Part shown: piece by piece, positions 1 to 11,201 of the stretch | How the letters are laid out: every line of letters starts with the position of its first letter | Position numbering within the stretch: position 1 is the stretch's first letter | Assembly: GCA_946800325.1 (NCBI GenBank) | Contig: CAMPEJ010000007.1 | Location: 186,001-250,000 of the forward strand | From: Luzula sylvatica | Taxonomy: Eukaryota > Streptophyta > Magnoliopsida > Poales > Juncaceae | Direction: 5' to 3' | DNA: 64,000 nt | The notes under the pieces: model-generated | The model's database searches: none | Seen by the model: only the letters and a program-made list of their open reading frames with translations | Told to the model about the DNA's origin: nothing | Program-made: the position numbers and the translations under genes

Positions 1-124
1 AACATTTCACCAAAATTTACAAACACTGAGAAAATTTGTTTTTCGATTCAAAACAATTTGTTTATGCTTTGGGGAGTTCAAATAACGTATTTTGAGATCA
101 TTCGAATCGTATCTTTTACCACAT

Positions 125-248
125 AACATTTCACCAAAATTTACAAACACTAAGAAAGTTTGTTTTTCGATTCAAAACAATTTGTTTATGCTTTGGGGAG
201 TTCAAATAACGTATTTTGAGATCATTCGAATCGTATCTTTTACCACAT
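125..248 (+). repeat. Representative satellite monomer and its internal symmetry
   Basis: One full unit, used here to describe monomer anatomy. Position 1 is the first A of AACATTTCACC. Unit positions 19-24 (ACAAAC) and 34-39 (GTTTGT) form a 6-bp inverted repeat with a 9-nt loop. Positions 44-52 (CGATTCAAA) face positions 101-109 as an inverted repeat. The match is a perfect 9 bp in units reading TTTGAATCG. In this unit position 103 is C, which breaks one pair but creates the 8-bp palindrome ATTCGAAT. A run of four G at 71-74 is the only GC-rich patch. No motif resembling the mammalian CENP-B box is present. The symmetry is seen directly; any protein binding is not shown. Confidence 0.85.
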
Positions 249-1919
249 AACATTTCACCAAAATTTACAAACGCTAAGAAAGTTTGTTTTTCGATTCAAA
301 ACAATATGTTTATGCTTTGGGGAGTTCAAATAACGTATTTTGAGATGATTTGAATCGTATCTTTTACTACATAACATTTCACCAAAATTTACAAACGCTG
401 AGAAAGTTTGTTTTTCGATTCAAAACAATCTGTTTATGCTTTTGGGAGTTCAAATAACGTATTTTGAGATCATTGGAATCGTATCTTTTACCACATAACA
501 TTTCACCAAAATTTACAAACACTGAGAAAGTTTGATTTTCGATTCAAAACAATCTGTTTATGCTTTGGGGAGTTCAAATAACGTATTTTGAGATCATTCG
601 AATCGTATCTTTTACCACATAACATTTCACCAAAATTTACAAACACTAAGAAAGTTTGTTTTTCGATTCAAAACAATCTGTTTATGCTTTGGGGATCTCA
701 AATAACATATTTTGAGATCATTGGAATCGTATATTTTACTACATAACATTTCACCAAAATTTACAAACACTAAGAAAGTTTGTTTTTCGATTCAAAACAA
801 TCTGTTTATGCTTTGGGGAGTTCAAATAACTTATTTTGAGATCATTGGAATCGTATCTTTTACCACATAACATTTCACAAAAATTTACAAACACTAAGAA
901 AGTTTGTTTTTCGATTCAAAACAATCTGTTTATGCTTTGGTGAGTTCAAATAACTTATTTTGAGATCATTTGAATCGTATCTTTTACCACATAACATTTC
1001 ACCAAAATTTACAAACGCTAAGAAAGTTTGTTTTTCGATTCAAAACAATATGTTTATGCTTTGGGGAGTTCAAATAACGTATTTTGAGATGATTTGAATC
1101 GTATCTTTTACTACATAACATTTCACCAAAATTTACAAACGCTGAGAAAGTTTGTTTTTCGATTCAAAACAATCTGTTTATGCTTTGGGGAGTTCAAATA
1201 ACGTATTTTGAGATCATTCGAATCGTATCTTTTACCAAATAACATTTCACCAAAATTTACAAACACTAAGAAAGTTTGTTTTTCGATTCAAAACAATCTG
1301 TTTGTGCTTTGGGGAGTTCAAATAACGTATTTTGAGATCATTGGAATCGTATCTTTTACTACATAACATTTCACCAAAATTTACAAACACTAAGAAAGTT
1401 TGTTTTTCGATTCAAAACAATCTGTTTATGCTTTGGGGAGTTCAAATAACTTATTTTGAGATCATTTGAATCGTATCTTTTACCACATAACATTTCACAA
1501 AAATTTACAAACACTGAGAAAGTTTGATTTTCGATTCAAAACAATCTGTTTATGCATTGGGGAGTTCAAATTACATATTTTTAGATCATTCGAATCGTAT
1601 CTTTTACCACATAACATTTCACCAAAATTTACAAACACTAAGAAAGTTTGTTTTTCGATTCAAAACAATCTGTTTATGCTTTGGGGAGTTCAAATAACGT
1701 ATTTTGAGATCATTTGAATCGTATCTTTTACTACATAACATTTCACCAAAATTTACAAACACTAACTAAGTTTGTTTTTCGATTCAAAACAATCTGTTTG
1801 TGCTTTGGGGAGGTCAAATAACATATTTATAGATCATTCGAATCGTATCTTTTACCACATAACATTTCACCAAAATTTACAAACACTAAGAAAGTTTGTT
1901 TTTCGATTCAAAACAATCT

Positions 1920-4900
1920 GTTTATGCTTTGGGGAGTTCAAATAACGTATTTTGAGATCATTTGATTCGTATCTTTTACCACATAACATTTCACCAAAAT
2001 TTACAAACACTAAGAAAGTTTGATTTTCGATTCAAAACAATCTGTTTATGCTTTGGGGAGTTCAAATAACGTATTTTGAGATCATTTGAATCGTATCTTT
2101 TACCACATAACATTTTACCAAAATTTACAAACACTAAGAAAGTTTAATATTCGATTCAAAACAATCTGTTTATGCTTTGGGGAGTTCAAATAACGTATTT
2201 TAAGATCATTTGAATCGTATCTTTCACTACATAACATTTCACCAAAATTTACAAACACTAAGAAAGTTTGTTTTTCGATTCAAAACAATTTGTTTATGCT
2301 TTGGGGAGTTCAAATAACATATTTGTAGATCGTTCGAATCGTATCTTTTACCACATAACATTTCACCAAAATTTACAAACACTAAGAAAGTTTGTTTTTC
2401 GATTCAAAACAATCTGTTTATGCTTTGGGGAGTTCAAATAACGTATTTTGAGATCATTTGAATCGTATCTTTTACCACATAACATTTCACCAAAATTTAC
2501 AAACACTAAGAAAGTTTGTTTTTCGATTCAAAACAATTTGTTTATGCTTTGGGGAGTTCAAATAACGTATTTTTAGATCATTCGAATCGTATCTTTTACC
2601 ACATAACATTTCACCAAAATTTACAAACACTAAGAAAGTTTGTTTTTCGATTCAAAACAATCTGTTTATGCTTTGGGGAGTTCAAATAACGTATTTTGAG
2701 ATCATTTGAATCGTATCTTTTACCACATAACATTTCACCAAAATTTACAAACACTAAGAAAGTTTGTTTTTCGATTCAAAACAATTTGTTTATGCTTTGG
2801 GGAGTTCAAATAACGTATTTTGAGATCATTCGAATCGTATCTTTTACCACATAACATTTCACCAAAATTTACAAACGCTAAGAAAGTTTGTTTTTCGATT
2901 CAAAACAATATGTTTATGCTTTGGGGAGTTCAAATAACGTATTTTGAGATCATTTGAATCGTATCTTTTACTACATAACATTTCACCATAATTTACAAAC
3001 GCTGAGAAAGTTTGTTTTTCGATTCAAAACAATCTGTTTATGCTTTGGGGAGTTCAAATAACGTATTTTGAGATCATTGGAATCGTATCTTTTACCACAT
3101 AACATTTCACCAAAATTTACAAACACTGAGAAAGTTTGATTTTCGATTCAAAACAATCTGTTTATACTTTGGGGAGTTCAAATAACGTATTTTGAGATCA
3201 TTCGAATCGTATCTTTTACTACATAACATTTCACCAAAATTTACAAACACTGAGAAAGTTTGTTTTTCGATTCAAAACAATCTGTTTATGCTTTGGGGAG
3301 TTCAAATTACGTATTTTGAGATCATTCGAATCGTATCTTTTACTACATAACATTTCACCAAAATTTACAAACACTCAGAAAGTTTGTTTTTCGATTCAAA
3401 ACAATTTGTTTATGCTTTGGGGAGTTCAAATAACGTATTTTGAGATCATTTGAATCGTATCTTTTACCACATAACATTTCACCAAAATTTACAAACACTA
3501 AGAAAGTTTGTTTTTCGATTCAAAACAATCTGTTTATGCTTTGGGGAGTTCAAATAACGTATTTTGAGATCATTTGAATCGTATCTTTTACCACATAACA
3601 TTTCACAAAAATTTACAAACACTAAGAAAGTTTAATTTTCGATTCAAAACAATCTGTTTATGCCTTGGGGAGTTCAAATAACGTATTTTGAGATCATTTG
3701 AATCGTATCTTTTACCACATAATATTTCACCAAAATTTACAAACACTGAGAAAGTTTGATTTTCGATTCAAAACAATCTGTTTATGCTTTGGGGAGTTCA
3801 AATAACGTATTTTGAGATCATTCGAATCGTATCTTTTACTACATAACATTTCACCAAAATTTACAAACACAGAGAAAGTTTGTTTTTCGATTCAAAACAA
3901 TTTGTTTATGCTTTGGGGAGTTCAAATAACGTATTTTGAGATCATTCGAATCGTATCTTTTACCACATAACATTTCACCAAAATTTACAAACACTAAGAA
4001 AGTTTGTTTTTCGATTCAAAACAATCTGTTTATGCTTTGGGGATCTCAAATAACATATTTTGAGATCATTGGAATCGTATCTTTTACTACATAACATTTC
4101 ACCAAAATTTACAAACACTAAGAAAGTTTGTTTTTCGATTCAAAACAATCTGTTTATGCTTTGGGGAGTTCAAATAACTTATTTTGAGATTATTGGAATC
4201 GTATCTTTTACCACATAACATTTCACAAAAATTTACAAACACTAAGAAAGTTTGTTTTTCGATTCAAAACAATCTGTTTATGCTTTGGTGAGTTCAAATA
4301 ACTTATTTTGAGATCATTTGAATCGTATCTTTTACCACATAACATTTCACCAAACTTTACAAACACTAAGAAAGTTTGTTTTTCGATTCAAAACAATATG
4401 TTTATGCTTTGGGGAGTTCAAATAACGTATTTTGAGATCATTTGAATCGTATCTTTTAATACATAACATTTCACCAAAATTTACAAACACTAAGAAATTT
4501 TGTTTTTCGATTCAAAACAATCTGTTTATGCTTTGGGGAGTTCAAATAACGTATTTTGAGATCATTTGAATCGTATCTTTTACCACATAACATTTCACCA
4601 AAATTTACAAACACTGAGAAAGTTTGATTTTCGATTCAAAACAATCTGTTTATGCTTTGGGGAGTTCAAATAACGTATTTTGAGATCATTTGAATCGTAT
4701 CTTTTACTACATAACATTTCACCAAAATTTACAAACACTAAGAAAGTTTGTTTTTCGATTCAAAACAATTTGTTTATGCTTTGGGGAGTTCAAATAACGT
4801 ATTTTGAGATCATTCGAATCGTATCTTTTACCACATAACATTTCACCAAAATTTACAAACACTAAGAAAGTTTGTTTATCGATTCAAAACAATCTGTTTG

Positions 4901-7900
4901 TGCTTTCGGGAGTTCAAATAACGTATTTTGAGATCATTTGAATCGTATCTTTTACCACATAACATTTCACCAAAATTTACAAACACTAAGAAAGTTTGTT
5001 TTTCGATTGAAAACAATTTGTTTATGCTTTGGGGAGTTCAAATAACGTATTTTGAGATCATTTGATTCGTATCTTTTACCACATAACATTTCACCAAAAT
5101 TTACAAACACTAAGAAAGTTTGATTTTCGATTCAAAACAATCTGTTTATGCTTTGGGGAGTTCAAATAACGTATTTTGAGATCATTTGAATCGTATCTTT
5201 TACCACATAACATTTTACCAAAATTTACAAACACTAAGAAAGTTTAATATTCGATTCAAAACAATCTGTTTATGCTTTGGGGAGTTCAAATAACGTATTT
5301 TAAGATCATTTGAATCGTATCTTTCACTACATAACATTTCACCAAAATTTACAAACACTAAGAAAGTTTGTTTTTCGATTCAAAACAATTTGTTTATGCT
5401 TTGGGGAGTTCAAATAACATATTTGTAGATCGTTCGAATCGTATCTTTTACCACATAACATTTCACCAAAATTTACAAACACTAAGAAAGTTTGTTTTTC
5501 GATTCAAAACAATCTGTTTATGCTTTGGGGAGTTCAAATAACGTATTTTGAGATCATTTGAATCGTATCTTTTACCACATAACATTTCACCAAAATTTAC
5601 AAACACTAAGAAAGTTTGTTTTTCGATTCAAAACAATTTGTTTATGCTTTGGGGAGTTCAAATAACGTATTTTTAGATCATTCGAATCGTATCTTTTACC
5701 ACATAACATTTCACCAAAATTTACAAACACTAAGAAAGTTTGTTTTTCGATTCAAAACAATCTGTTTATGCTTTGGGGAGTTCAAATAACGTATTTTGAG
5801 ATCATTTGAATCGTATCTTTTACCACATAACATTTCACCAAAATTTACAAACACTAAGAAAGTTTGTTTTTCGATTCAAAACAATTTGTTTATGCTTTGG
5901 GGAGTTCAAATAACGTATTTTGAGATCATTCGAATCGTATCTTTTACCACATAACATTTCACCAAAATTTACAAACGCTAAGAAAGTTTGTTTTTCGATT
6001 CAAAACAATATGTTTATGCTTTGGGGAGTTCAAATAACGTATTTTGAGATCATTTGAATCGTATCTTTTACTACATAACATTTCACCAAAATTTACAAAC
6101 GCTGAGAAAGTTTGTTTTTCGATTCAAAACAATCTGTTTATGCTTTGGGGAGTTCAAATAACGTATTTTGAGATCATTGGAATCGTATCTTTTACCACAT
6201 AACATTTCACCAAAATTTACAAACACTGAGAAAGTTTGATTTTCGATTCAAAACAATATGTTTATGCTTTGGGGAGTTCAAATAACGTATTTTGAGATCA
6301 TTCGAATCGTATCTTTTACTACATAACATTTCACCAAAATTTGCAAACACTGAGAAAGTTTGTTTTTCGATTCAAAACAATCTGTTTATGCTTTGGGGAG
6401 TTCAAATAACGTATTTTGAGATCATTCGAATCGTATCTTTTACTACATAACATTTCACCAAAATTTACAAACACTCAGAAAGTTTGTTTTTCGATTCAAA
6501 ACAATTTGTTTATGCTTTGGGGAGTTCAAATAACGTATTTTGAGATCATTTGAATCGTATCTTTTACCACATAACATTTCACCAAAATTTACAAACACTA
6601 AGAAAGTTTGTTTTTCGATTCAAAACAATCTGTTTATGCTTTGGGGAGTTCAAATAACGTATTTTGAGATCATTTGAATCGTATCTTTTACCACATAACA
6701 TTTCACAAAAATTTACAAACACTAAGAAAGTTTAATTTTCGATTCAAAACAATCTGTTTATGCCTTGGGGAGTTCAAATAACGTATTTTGAGATCATTTG
6801 AATCGTATCTTTTACCACATAATATTTCACCAAAATTTACAAACACTGAGAAAGTTTGATATTCGATTCAAAACAATCTGTTTATGCTTTGGGGAGTTCA
6901 AATAACGTATTTTGAGATCATTCGAATCGTATCTTTTACTACATAACATTTCACCAAAATTTACAAACACAGAGAAAGTTTGTTTTTCGATTCAAAACAA
7001 TTTGTTTATGCTTTGGGGAGTTCAAATAACGTATTTTGAGATCATTCGAATCGTATCTTTTACCACATAACATTTCACCAAAATTTACAAACACTAAGAA
7101 AGTTTGTTTTTCGATTCAAAACAATCTGTTTATGCTTTGGGGATCTCAAATAACATATTTTGAGATCATTGGAATCGTATCTTTTACTACATAACATTTC
7201 ACCAAAATTTACAAACACTAAGAAAGTTTGTTTTTCGATTCAAAACAATCTGTTTATGCTTTGGGGAGTTCAAATAACTTATTTTGAGATCATTGGAATC
7301 GTATCTTTTACCACATAACATTTCACAAAAATTTACAAACACTAAGAAAGTTTGTTTTTCGATTCAAAACAATCTGTTTATGCTTTGGTGAGTTCAAATA
7401 ACTTATTTTGAGATCATTTGAATCGTATCTTTTACCACATAACATTTCACCAAACTTTACAAACACTAAGAAAGTTTGTTTTTCGATTCAAAACAATCTG
7501 TTTATGCTTTGGGGAGTTCAAATAACGTATTTTGAGATCATTTGAATCGTATCTTTTAATACATAACATTTCACCAAAATTTACAAACACTAAGAAATTT
7601 TGTTTTTCGATTCAAAACAATCTGTTTATGCTTTGGGGAGTTCAAATAACGTATTTTGAGATCATTTGAATCGTATCTTTTACCACATAACATTTCACCA
7701 AAATTTACAAACACTGAGAAAGTTTGATTTTCGATTCAAAACAATCTGTTTATGCTTTGGGGAGTTCAAATAACGTATTTTGAGATCATTTGAATCGTAT
7801 CTTTTACTACATAACATTTCACCAAAATTTACAAACACTAAGAAAGTTTGTTTTTCGATTCAAAACAATTTGTTTATGCTTTGGGGAGTTCAAATAACGT

Positions 7901-8033
7901 ATTTTGAGATCATTCGAATCGTATCTTTTACCACATAACATTTCACCAAAATTTACAAACACTAAGAAAGTTTGTTTTTCGATTCAAAACAATCTGTTTG
8001 TGCTTTGGGGAGTTCAAATAACGTATTTTGAGA
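1920..8033 (+). repeat. 25-monomer higher-order repeat, two tandem copies (3,100-bp period)
   Basis: Rare variants recur exactly 3,100 bp (25 units) apart. They are GATTCG (about 1964 and 5064), CGTTCG (2331 and 5431), TGCCTTGGGG (about 3661 and 6761), CACTCAG (3372 and 6472), CACAGAG (about 3868 and 6968), GGATCTC (about 4041 and 7141), TTTGGTGAG (about 4286 and 7386), CAAACTTTAC and TTTTAATAC. Copy one is about 1920-5019. Copy two is about 5020-8033 and lacks its last fraction. Only a few differences separate the copies, for example GATTATTGG against GATCATTGG near 4186 and 7286. The close match implies recent tandem duplication or conversion. Boundaries are placed by the first mismatching markers and are accurate to about one unit. 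Confidence 0.88.
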
Positions 8034-9613
8034 TCATTGGAATCGTATCTTTTACTACATAACATTTCACCAAAATTTACAAACACTAAGAAAGTTTGTT
8101 TTTCGATTCAAAACAATCTGTTTATGCTTTGGGGAGTTCAAATAACGTATTTTGAGATCATTTGAATCGTATCTTTTACCACATAACTTTCACCAAAATT
8201 TACAAACACTAAGAAAGTTTGTTTTTCGATTCAAAACAATCTGTTTATGCTTTGGGGAGTTCAAATAACGTATTTTGAGATCATTTGAATCGTATCTTTT
8301 ACCACATAACATTTCACAAAAATTTACAAACACTAAGAAAGTTTAATTTTCGATTCAAAACAATCTGTTTATGCTTTGGGGAGTTCAAATAACGTATTTT
8401 GAGATCATTTGAATCGTATCTTTTACTACATAACATTTCACCAAAATTTACAAACACTAAGAAATTTTGTTTTTCGATTCAAAACAATTTGTTTGTGCTT
8501 TGGGGAGTTCAAATAACATATTTGTAGATCATTCGAATCGTATCTTTTACCACATAGCATTTCACCAAAATTTACAAACACTAAGAAAGTTTGTTTTTCG
8601 ATTCAAAACAATCTGTTTATGTTTTGGGGAGTTCAAATAACGTATTTTGAGATCATTTGAATCGTATCTTTTACCACATAACATTTCACCAAAATTTACA
8701 AACACTAAGAAAGTTTGTTTTTCGATTCAAAACAATCTGTTTATGCTTTGGGGAGTTCAAATAACGTATATTGAGATCATTCGAATCGTACCTTTTACCA
8801 CATAACATTTCACCAAAATTTACAAACACTAAGAAAGTTTGTTTTTCGATTCAAAACAATCTGTTTATGCTTTGGGGAGTTCAAATAACGTATTTTGAGA
8901 TCATTTGAATCGTATCTTTTACTACATAACATTTCACCAAAATTTACAAACACTAAGAAAGTTTGTTTTTCGATTCAAAACAATCTGTTTATGCTTTGGG
9001 GAGTTCAAATAACGTATTTTGAGATCATTGGATTCGTATCTTTTACCACATAACATTTCACCAAAATTTACAAGCACTAAGAAAGTTTGTTTTTCGATTC
9101 AAAACAATCTGTTTATGCTTTGGGGAGTTCAAATAACGTATTTTGAGATCATTCGAATCGTATCTTTTACCACGTAACATTTTACGAAAATTTACAAACA
9201 CTAAGAAAGTTTGTTTTTCGATTCAAAACAATCTGTTTATGCTTTGGGGAGTTCAAATAACGTATTTTGAGATCATTGGAATCGTATCTTTTACCACATA
9301 ACATTTCACCAAAATTTACAAACACTAAGAAAGTTTGTTTTTCGATTCAAAACAATTTGTTTATGCTTTGGGGAGTTCAAATAACGTATTTTGAGATCAT
9401 TCGAATCGTATCTTTTACCACATAACTTTTCACCAAAATTTACAAACGCTAAGAAAGTTTGTTTTTCGATTCAAAACAATCTGTTTATGCTTTGGGGAGT
9501 TCAAATAACGTATTTTGAGATCATTTGAATCGTATCTTTCACTACATAACATTTCACCAAAATTTACAAACGCTGAGAAAGTTTGTTTTTCGATTCAAAA
9601 CAATTTGTTTATG

Positions 9614-9618
9614 CTTTG
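9614..9618 (+). repeat. Left target-site duplication (CTTTG)
   Basis: The satellite motif ATGCTTTGGGG is cut after CTTTG. The same five bases reappear immediately after the inserted segment at 11197-11201. A 5-bp duplication is standard for LTR-retrotransposon integrase. Removing the insert and one copy restores a normal satellite unit. Confidence 0.93.
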
Positions 9619-10003
9619 TGATAAGAGGAAAATGAAGCACCTTTTTGATATCTAATTTGGGGATATTAGCCCTTTTGAATCACAACTTTATATATACAAT
9701 TGTTCATATTTAAGATTGTAAGAATATTTCTTCACTAAGTGTGTTTTATTGATAATTTCAGGTTTTTGGGCGAAAGTTTTTGGCATTACAACAGTGTAGT
9801 TGTCTTCCTCTCCTCGCGCCGATAAAATCGATATATTATACTGCCCATTTCGGTACATGTATGAGGAAGGAGACAAGTAATATACCACACAAAAGTCTAC
9901 ACCAAATTCTATACGAAAACCACTCACTCCATAACCACCATTCAGCCCACTTTCCTCACATAAAATTACCAAACTACCCTCAATCCTCTCAACCACCTCT
10001 TGA

Positions 10004-10035
10004 CCAATGAGAGGGCTCCAAATGCACTATAAATA
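10004..10035 (+). promoter_or_regulatory. LTR promoter: CCAAT motif and TATA box
   Basis: CCAAT lies at 10004-10008 and TATAAATA at 10028-10035. Transcription would be expected to start about 25-35 bp further on, near 10060, which would mark the U3/R border. A pyrimidine-rich leader follows. The motifs are seen; the start site and any present activity are inferred. Transcripts started here would run through the rest of the LTR into the satellite on the right. Confidence 0.7.
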
Positions 10036-10037
10036 GA

Positions 10038-10055
10038 CCCCAAGGGCCCTTGGGG
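10038..10055. other. 18-bp perfect palindrome just after the TATA box
   Basis: The sequence CCCCAAGGGCCCTTGGGG equals its own reverse complement. It is GC-rich in an AT-rich neighbourhood and lies 3 bp past the TATA box, just before the expected start site. It could be a protein-binding dyad or a structure at the 5' end of the transcript. Its function is unknown. Confidence 0.85.
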
Positions 10056-10060
10056 CAGGA

Positions 10061-10138
10061 TGGCTTCTCCCTTCCTCTCCCTCGCTCTTCGGAGCACTTT
10101 CACGCCCACTCTCTTTCTCTCCCCCTCTCTCCCTCTTA
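10061..10138 (+). other. Pyrimidine-rich leader of the LTR
   Basis: This stretch is dominated by C and T (CTTCTCCC, CCTCTCCCTC, CTCTCTTTCTCTCCCC) and follows the TATA box. CT-rich stretches after the start site are common in plant promoters and 5' leaders. That supports the promoter orientation given. No start codon with a meaningful frame follows. Confidence 0.6.
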
Positions 10139-10206
10139 AGCAAGTCCAAGAACCTTCAAGAACAAGCAAGAATTGCAAATTCGAACGATAATTCTCTAGG
10201 ATCGAG

Positions 10207-10235
10207 CACCGAATAGAAGCTTACTTCATTCGGTG
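10207..10235 (+). other. Perfect 8-bp hairpin in the LTR leader
   Basis: CACCGAAT at 10207-10214 is the exact reverse complement of ATTCGGTG at 10228-10235, with a 13-nt loop that contains the first AGCTTACTTC microrepeat. It would fold in the predicted element RNA. No role is known. Confidence 0.6.
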
Positions 10236-10515
10236 ATTTGGTCTACACTTCGACGAAGATCGAGTTGTGTGGTTTGGGTTGGAGCTTTCTTCATCCGAAT
10301 CCGCGCAAGCAAGAAAACGAGCTTACTCTACTTCGATTGGGAGCTTTCTTCCAATTGACATCTTGCAAATCTCGAGTTCACTCAACCGGTACGGAGCTTA
10401 CTTCGATTGGCGAGTGGATTGGTGCGAAAGGAACACGTTGTGCGAGGCGACTAGCTCACTAGCATCTCAAGGCAACGGAGAAGGCATCCAAGACGAGACT
10501 CGAAGCTTACTTCAT
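10216..10515 (+). repeat. Cluster of six degenerate AGCTTACTTC microrepeats
   Basis: Related short motifs begin at 10216 (GAAGCTTACTTCATTCGG), 10281 (GGAGCTTTCTTCATCCG), 10319 (CGAGCTTACTCTACTTCG), 10341 (GAGCTTTCTTCCAATTG), 10393 (GGAGCTTACTTCGATTGG) and 10501 (CGAAGCTTACTTCATC). Spacing is irregular (22-108 bp). They lie downstream of the predicted start, in the R/U5 part of the LTR. They may be remnants of an internal tandem expansion or repeated binding sites. Copy boundaries are fuzzy. Confidence 0.65.
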
Positions 10516-11074
10516 CTCTCTAGGTGTTTTCTTTCCTTTTTTGTAATTCTTGTAGTTTTAATTGAATTGGATTTGTGTAAAGAATTCTCGGTTTAATGAA
10601 TCTTTAGTTTCTTGTTTACTTGAATCGAATCCTTGTTGGTGTTTTTACTTGATCTTTTGCCTTTAATTACTGCCTTTTAGGAAAAATTTATGCCCTTAAT
10701 TCTCTTTTCGATTAAGTTTCTGCCTATTTAGATTAAGTTTCTGCATAGAAAGTTAAAATTGTTTCCTTCATTGCGTAGATCTTGATTTCTAGTTTCGGGA
10801 ACTTTTTGAATCGTTGAATTCCATGAAATATTCGAATTGATATGAGTCTTTGAAAATTGTAACTTAAATTGAAAACCTGCTGTTTCCAGGGACAGTTTTT
10901 CAGAGACCTGATTGTAATTCGTTAATAACTTTTTATTCCGTTGTCCAAATTGTTTGAAATTTTAGGATAAATTTGATAATATTCAGACCTCTCTGTAGAC
11001 TAATTTTCATTAATTTTGGAAACTTCGAAATAATTATTTTAAAGATCTGAATTTTATTCATTATTTGACGCATA

Positions 11075-11114
11075 TACTCCTCGTGGAACGAACTTCTATA
11101 TTTCCACTATACAC
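11075..11114 (+). other. LTR 3' block resembling Athila/Tat LTR ends
   Basis: A segment with TACTCCTCGTGGAACGAAC followed closely by TTCCACTATAC lies about 80 bp from the LTR end. From memory, a similar block (CTCCTCGTGG... then CCACTATAC) is common near the 3' ends of Athila/Tat-type LTRs in eudicots. This is recall, not a search result, and it is the main reason for the suggested affiliation. Confidence 0.35.
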
Positions 11115-11196
11115 ATATATTTCCAACTTGTTGATTGAATTGGTTTTCACATACAACGATATCTCGAATTAAAAGTGATTGAAAACCCGCTCGTCA

Positions 11197-11201
11197 CTTT
11201 G
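11197..11201 (+). repeat. Right target-site duplication (CTTTG)
   Basis: Exact copy of 9614-9618, directly after the CA end of the solo LTR. It is followed by five more G and then TTCAAATAACG, where the satellite resumes in register. Confidence 0.93.

Larger units (their letters stand above)
1..9618 (+). repeat. 124-bp satellite array, left arm (about 77 monomers)
   Basis: Seen: the block AACATTTCACC recurs at 1, 125, 249, 373 and so on, giving a 124-bp unit that fills the whole stretch with no spacer. Monomers differ by a few substitutions at recurring sites: T/C/A at unit position 58, G/T/A at 87, C/T/G at 103 and C/T at 120, counting the first A of AACATTTCACC as 1. Length is almost invariant; one 1-bp loss is visible near 8186. 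All units read in the same direction. The arm ends inside a unit, at CTTTG, where the solo LTR begins. Known: AT-rich satellites of about 100-200 bp in megabase arrays are typical of plant centromeres. Inferred: centromeric or pericentromeric origin. A subtelomeric or interstitial knob satellite is the main alternative. Reading frames inside are short and not coding. Confidence 0.97.
9619..11196 (+). mobile_element. Solo LTR of an LTR retrotransposon (Athila/Tat-like, 1,578 bp)
   Basis: Seen: a non-satellite segment interrupts one monomer. It begins TGATAAGAGG and ends CCGCTCGTCA. These ends have the canonical TG...CA and are imperfect inverted repeats of each other (7 of 10 match). It is flanked by a perfect 5-bp CTTTG duplication. 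There is no primer-binding site, gag-pol reading frame or second LTR: the CA end runs straight into satellite. Known: such a structure is a solo LTR, formed by recombination between the two LTRs of an integrated element. LTRs over 1 kb are usual in plant Ty3-type Athila/Tat elements, which often insert in centromeric satellites. The promoter layout fits transcription from the plus strand. Inferred: Athila/Tat affiliation, from length and from a 3' block at 11075-11114 that resembles LTR ends of that group from memory. A CRM-type or other Ty3 element cannot be excluded without alignment. Small reading frames inside are not coding. Confidence 0.93.

Noticed and set aside
1466..1717. Plus-strand open frame of 83 codons, and similar ones at 47256-47504 (82) and 61017-61202 (61)
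   Set aside because: They span two satellite units kept open by chance substitutions or small indels. Neighbouring units have stops in the same phase, the protein is just the translated repeat, and no promoter or family resemblance is seen.
1..9618. CRISPR-like array of direct repeats
   Set aside because: The whole 124-bp unit repeats. There are no short repeats with unique spacers and no cas genes, and the DNA looks eukaryotic.
9688..10596. Five open frames of 70-109 codons on both strands inside the solo LTR
   Set aside because: They overlap each other on opposite strands, cover promoter and leader elements, and show no gag, protease, polymerase or other domain. LTRs are non-coding.
10580..10620. 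Polyadenylation signal in the LTR (TTTAATGAATC region)
   Set aside because: No AATAAA was found in the expected place, and AT-rich near-matches are too common here to support a call.
9619..11196. Full-length or truncated retrotransposon with internal region
   Set aside because: No primer-binding site, polypurine tract, coding domain or second LTR; both ends abut satellite with a 5-bp duplication, which fits a solo LTR only.
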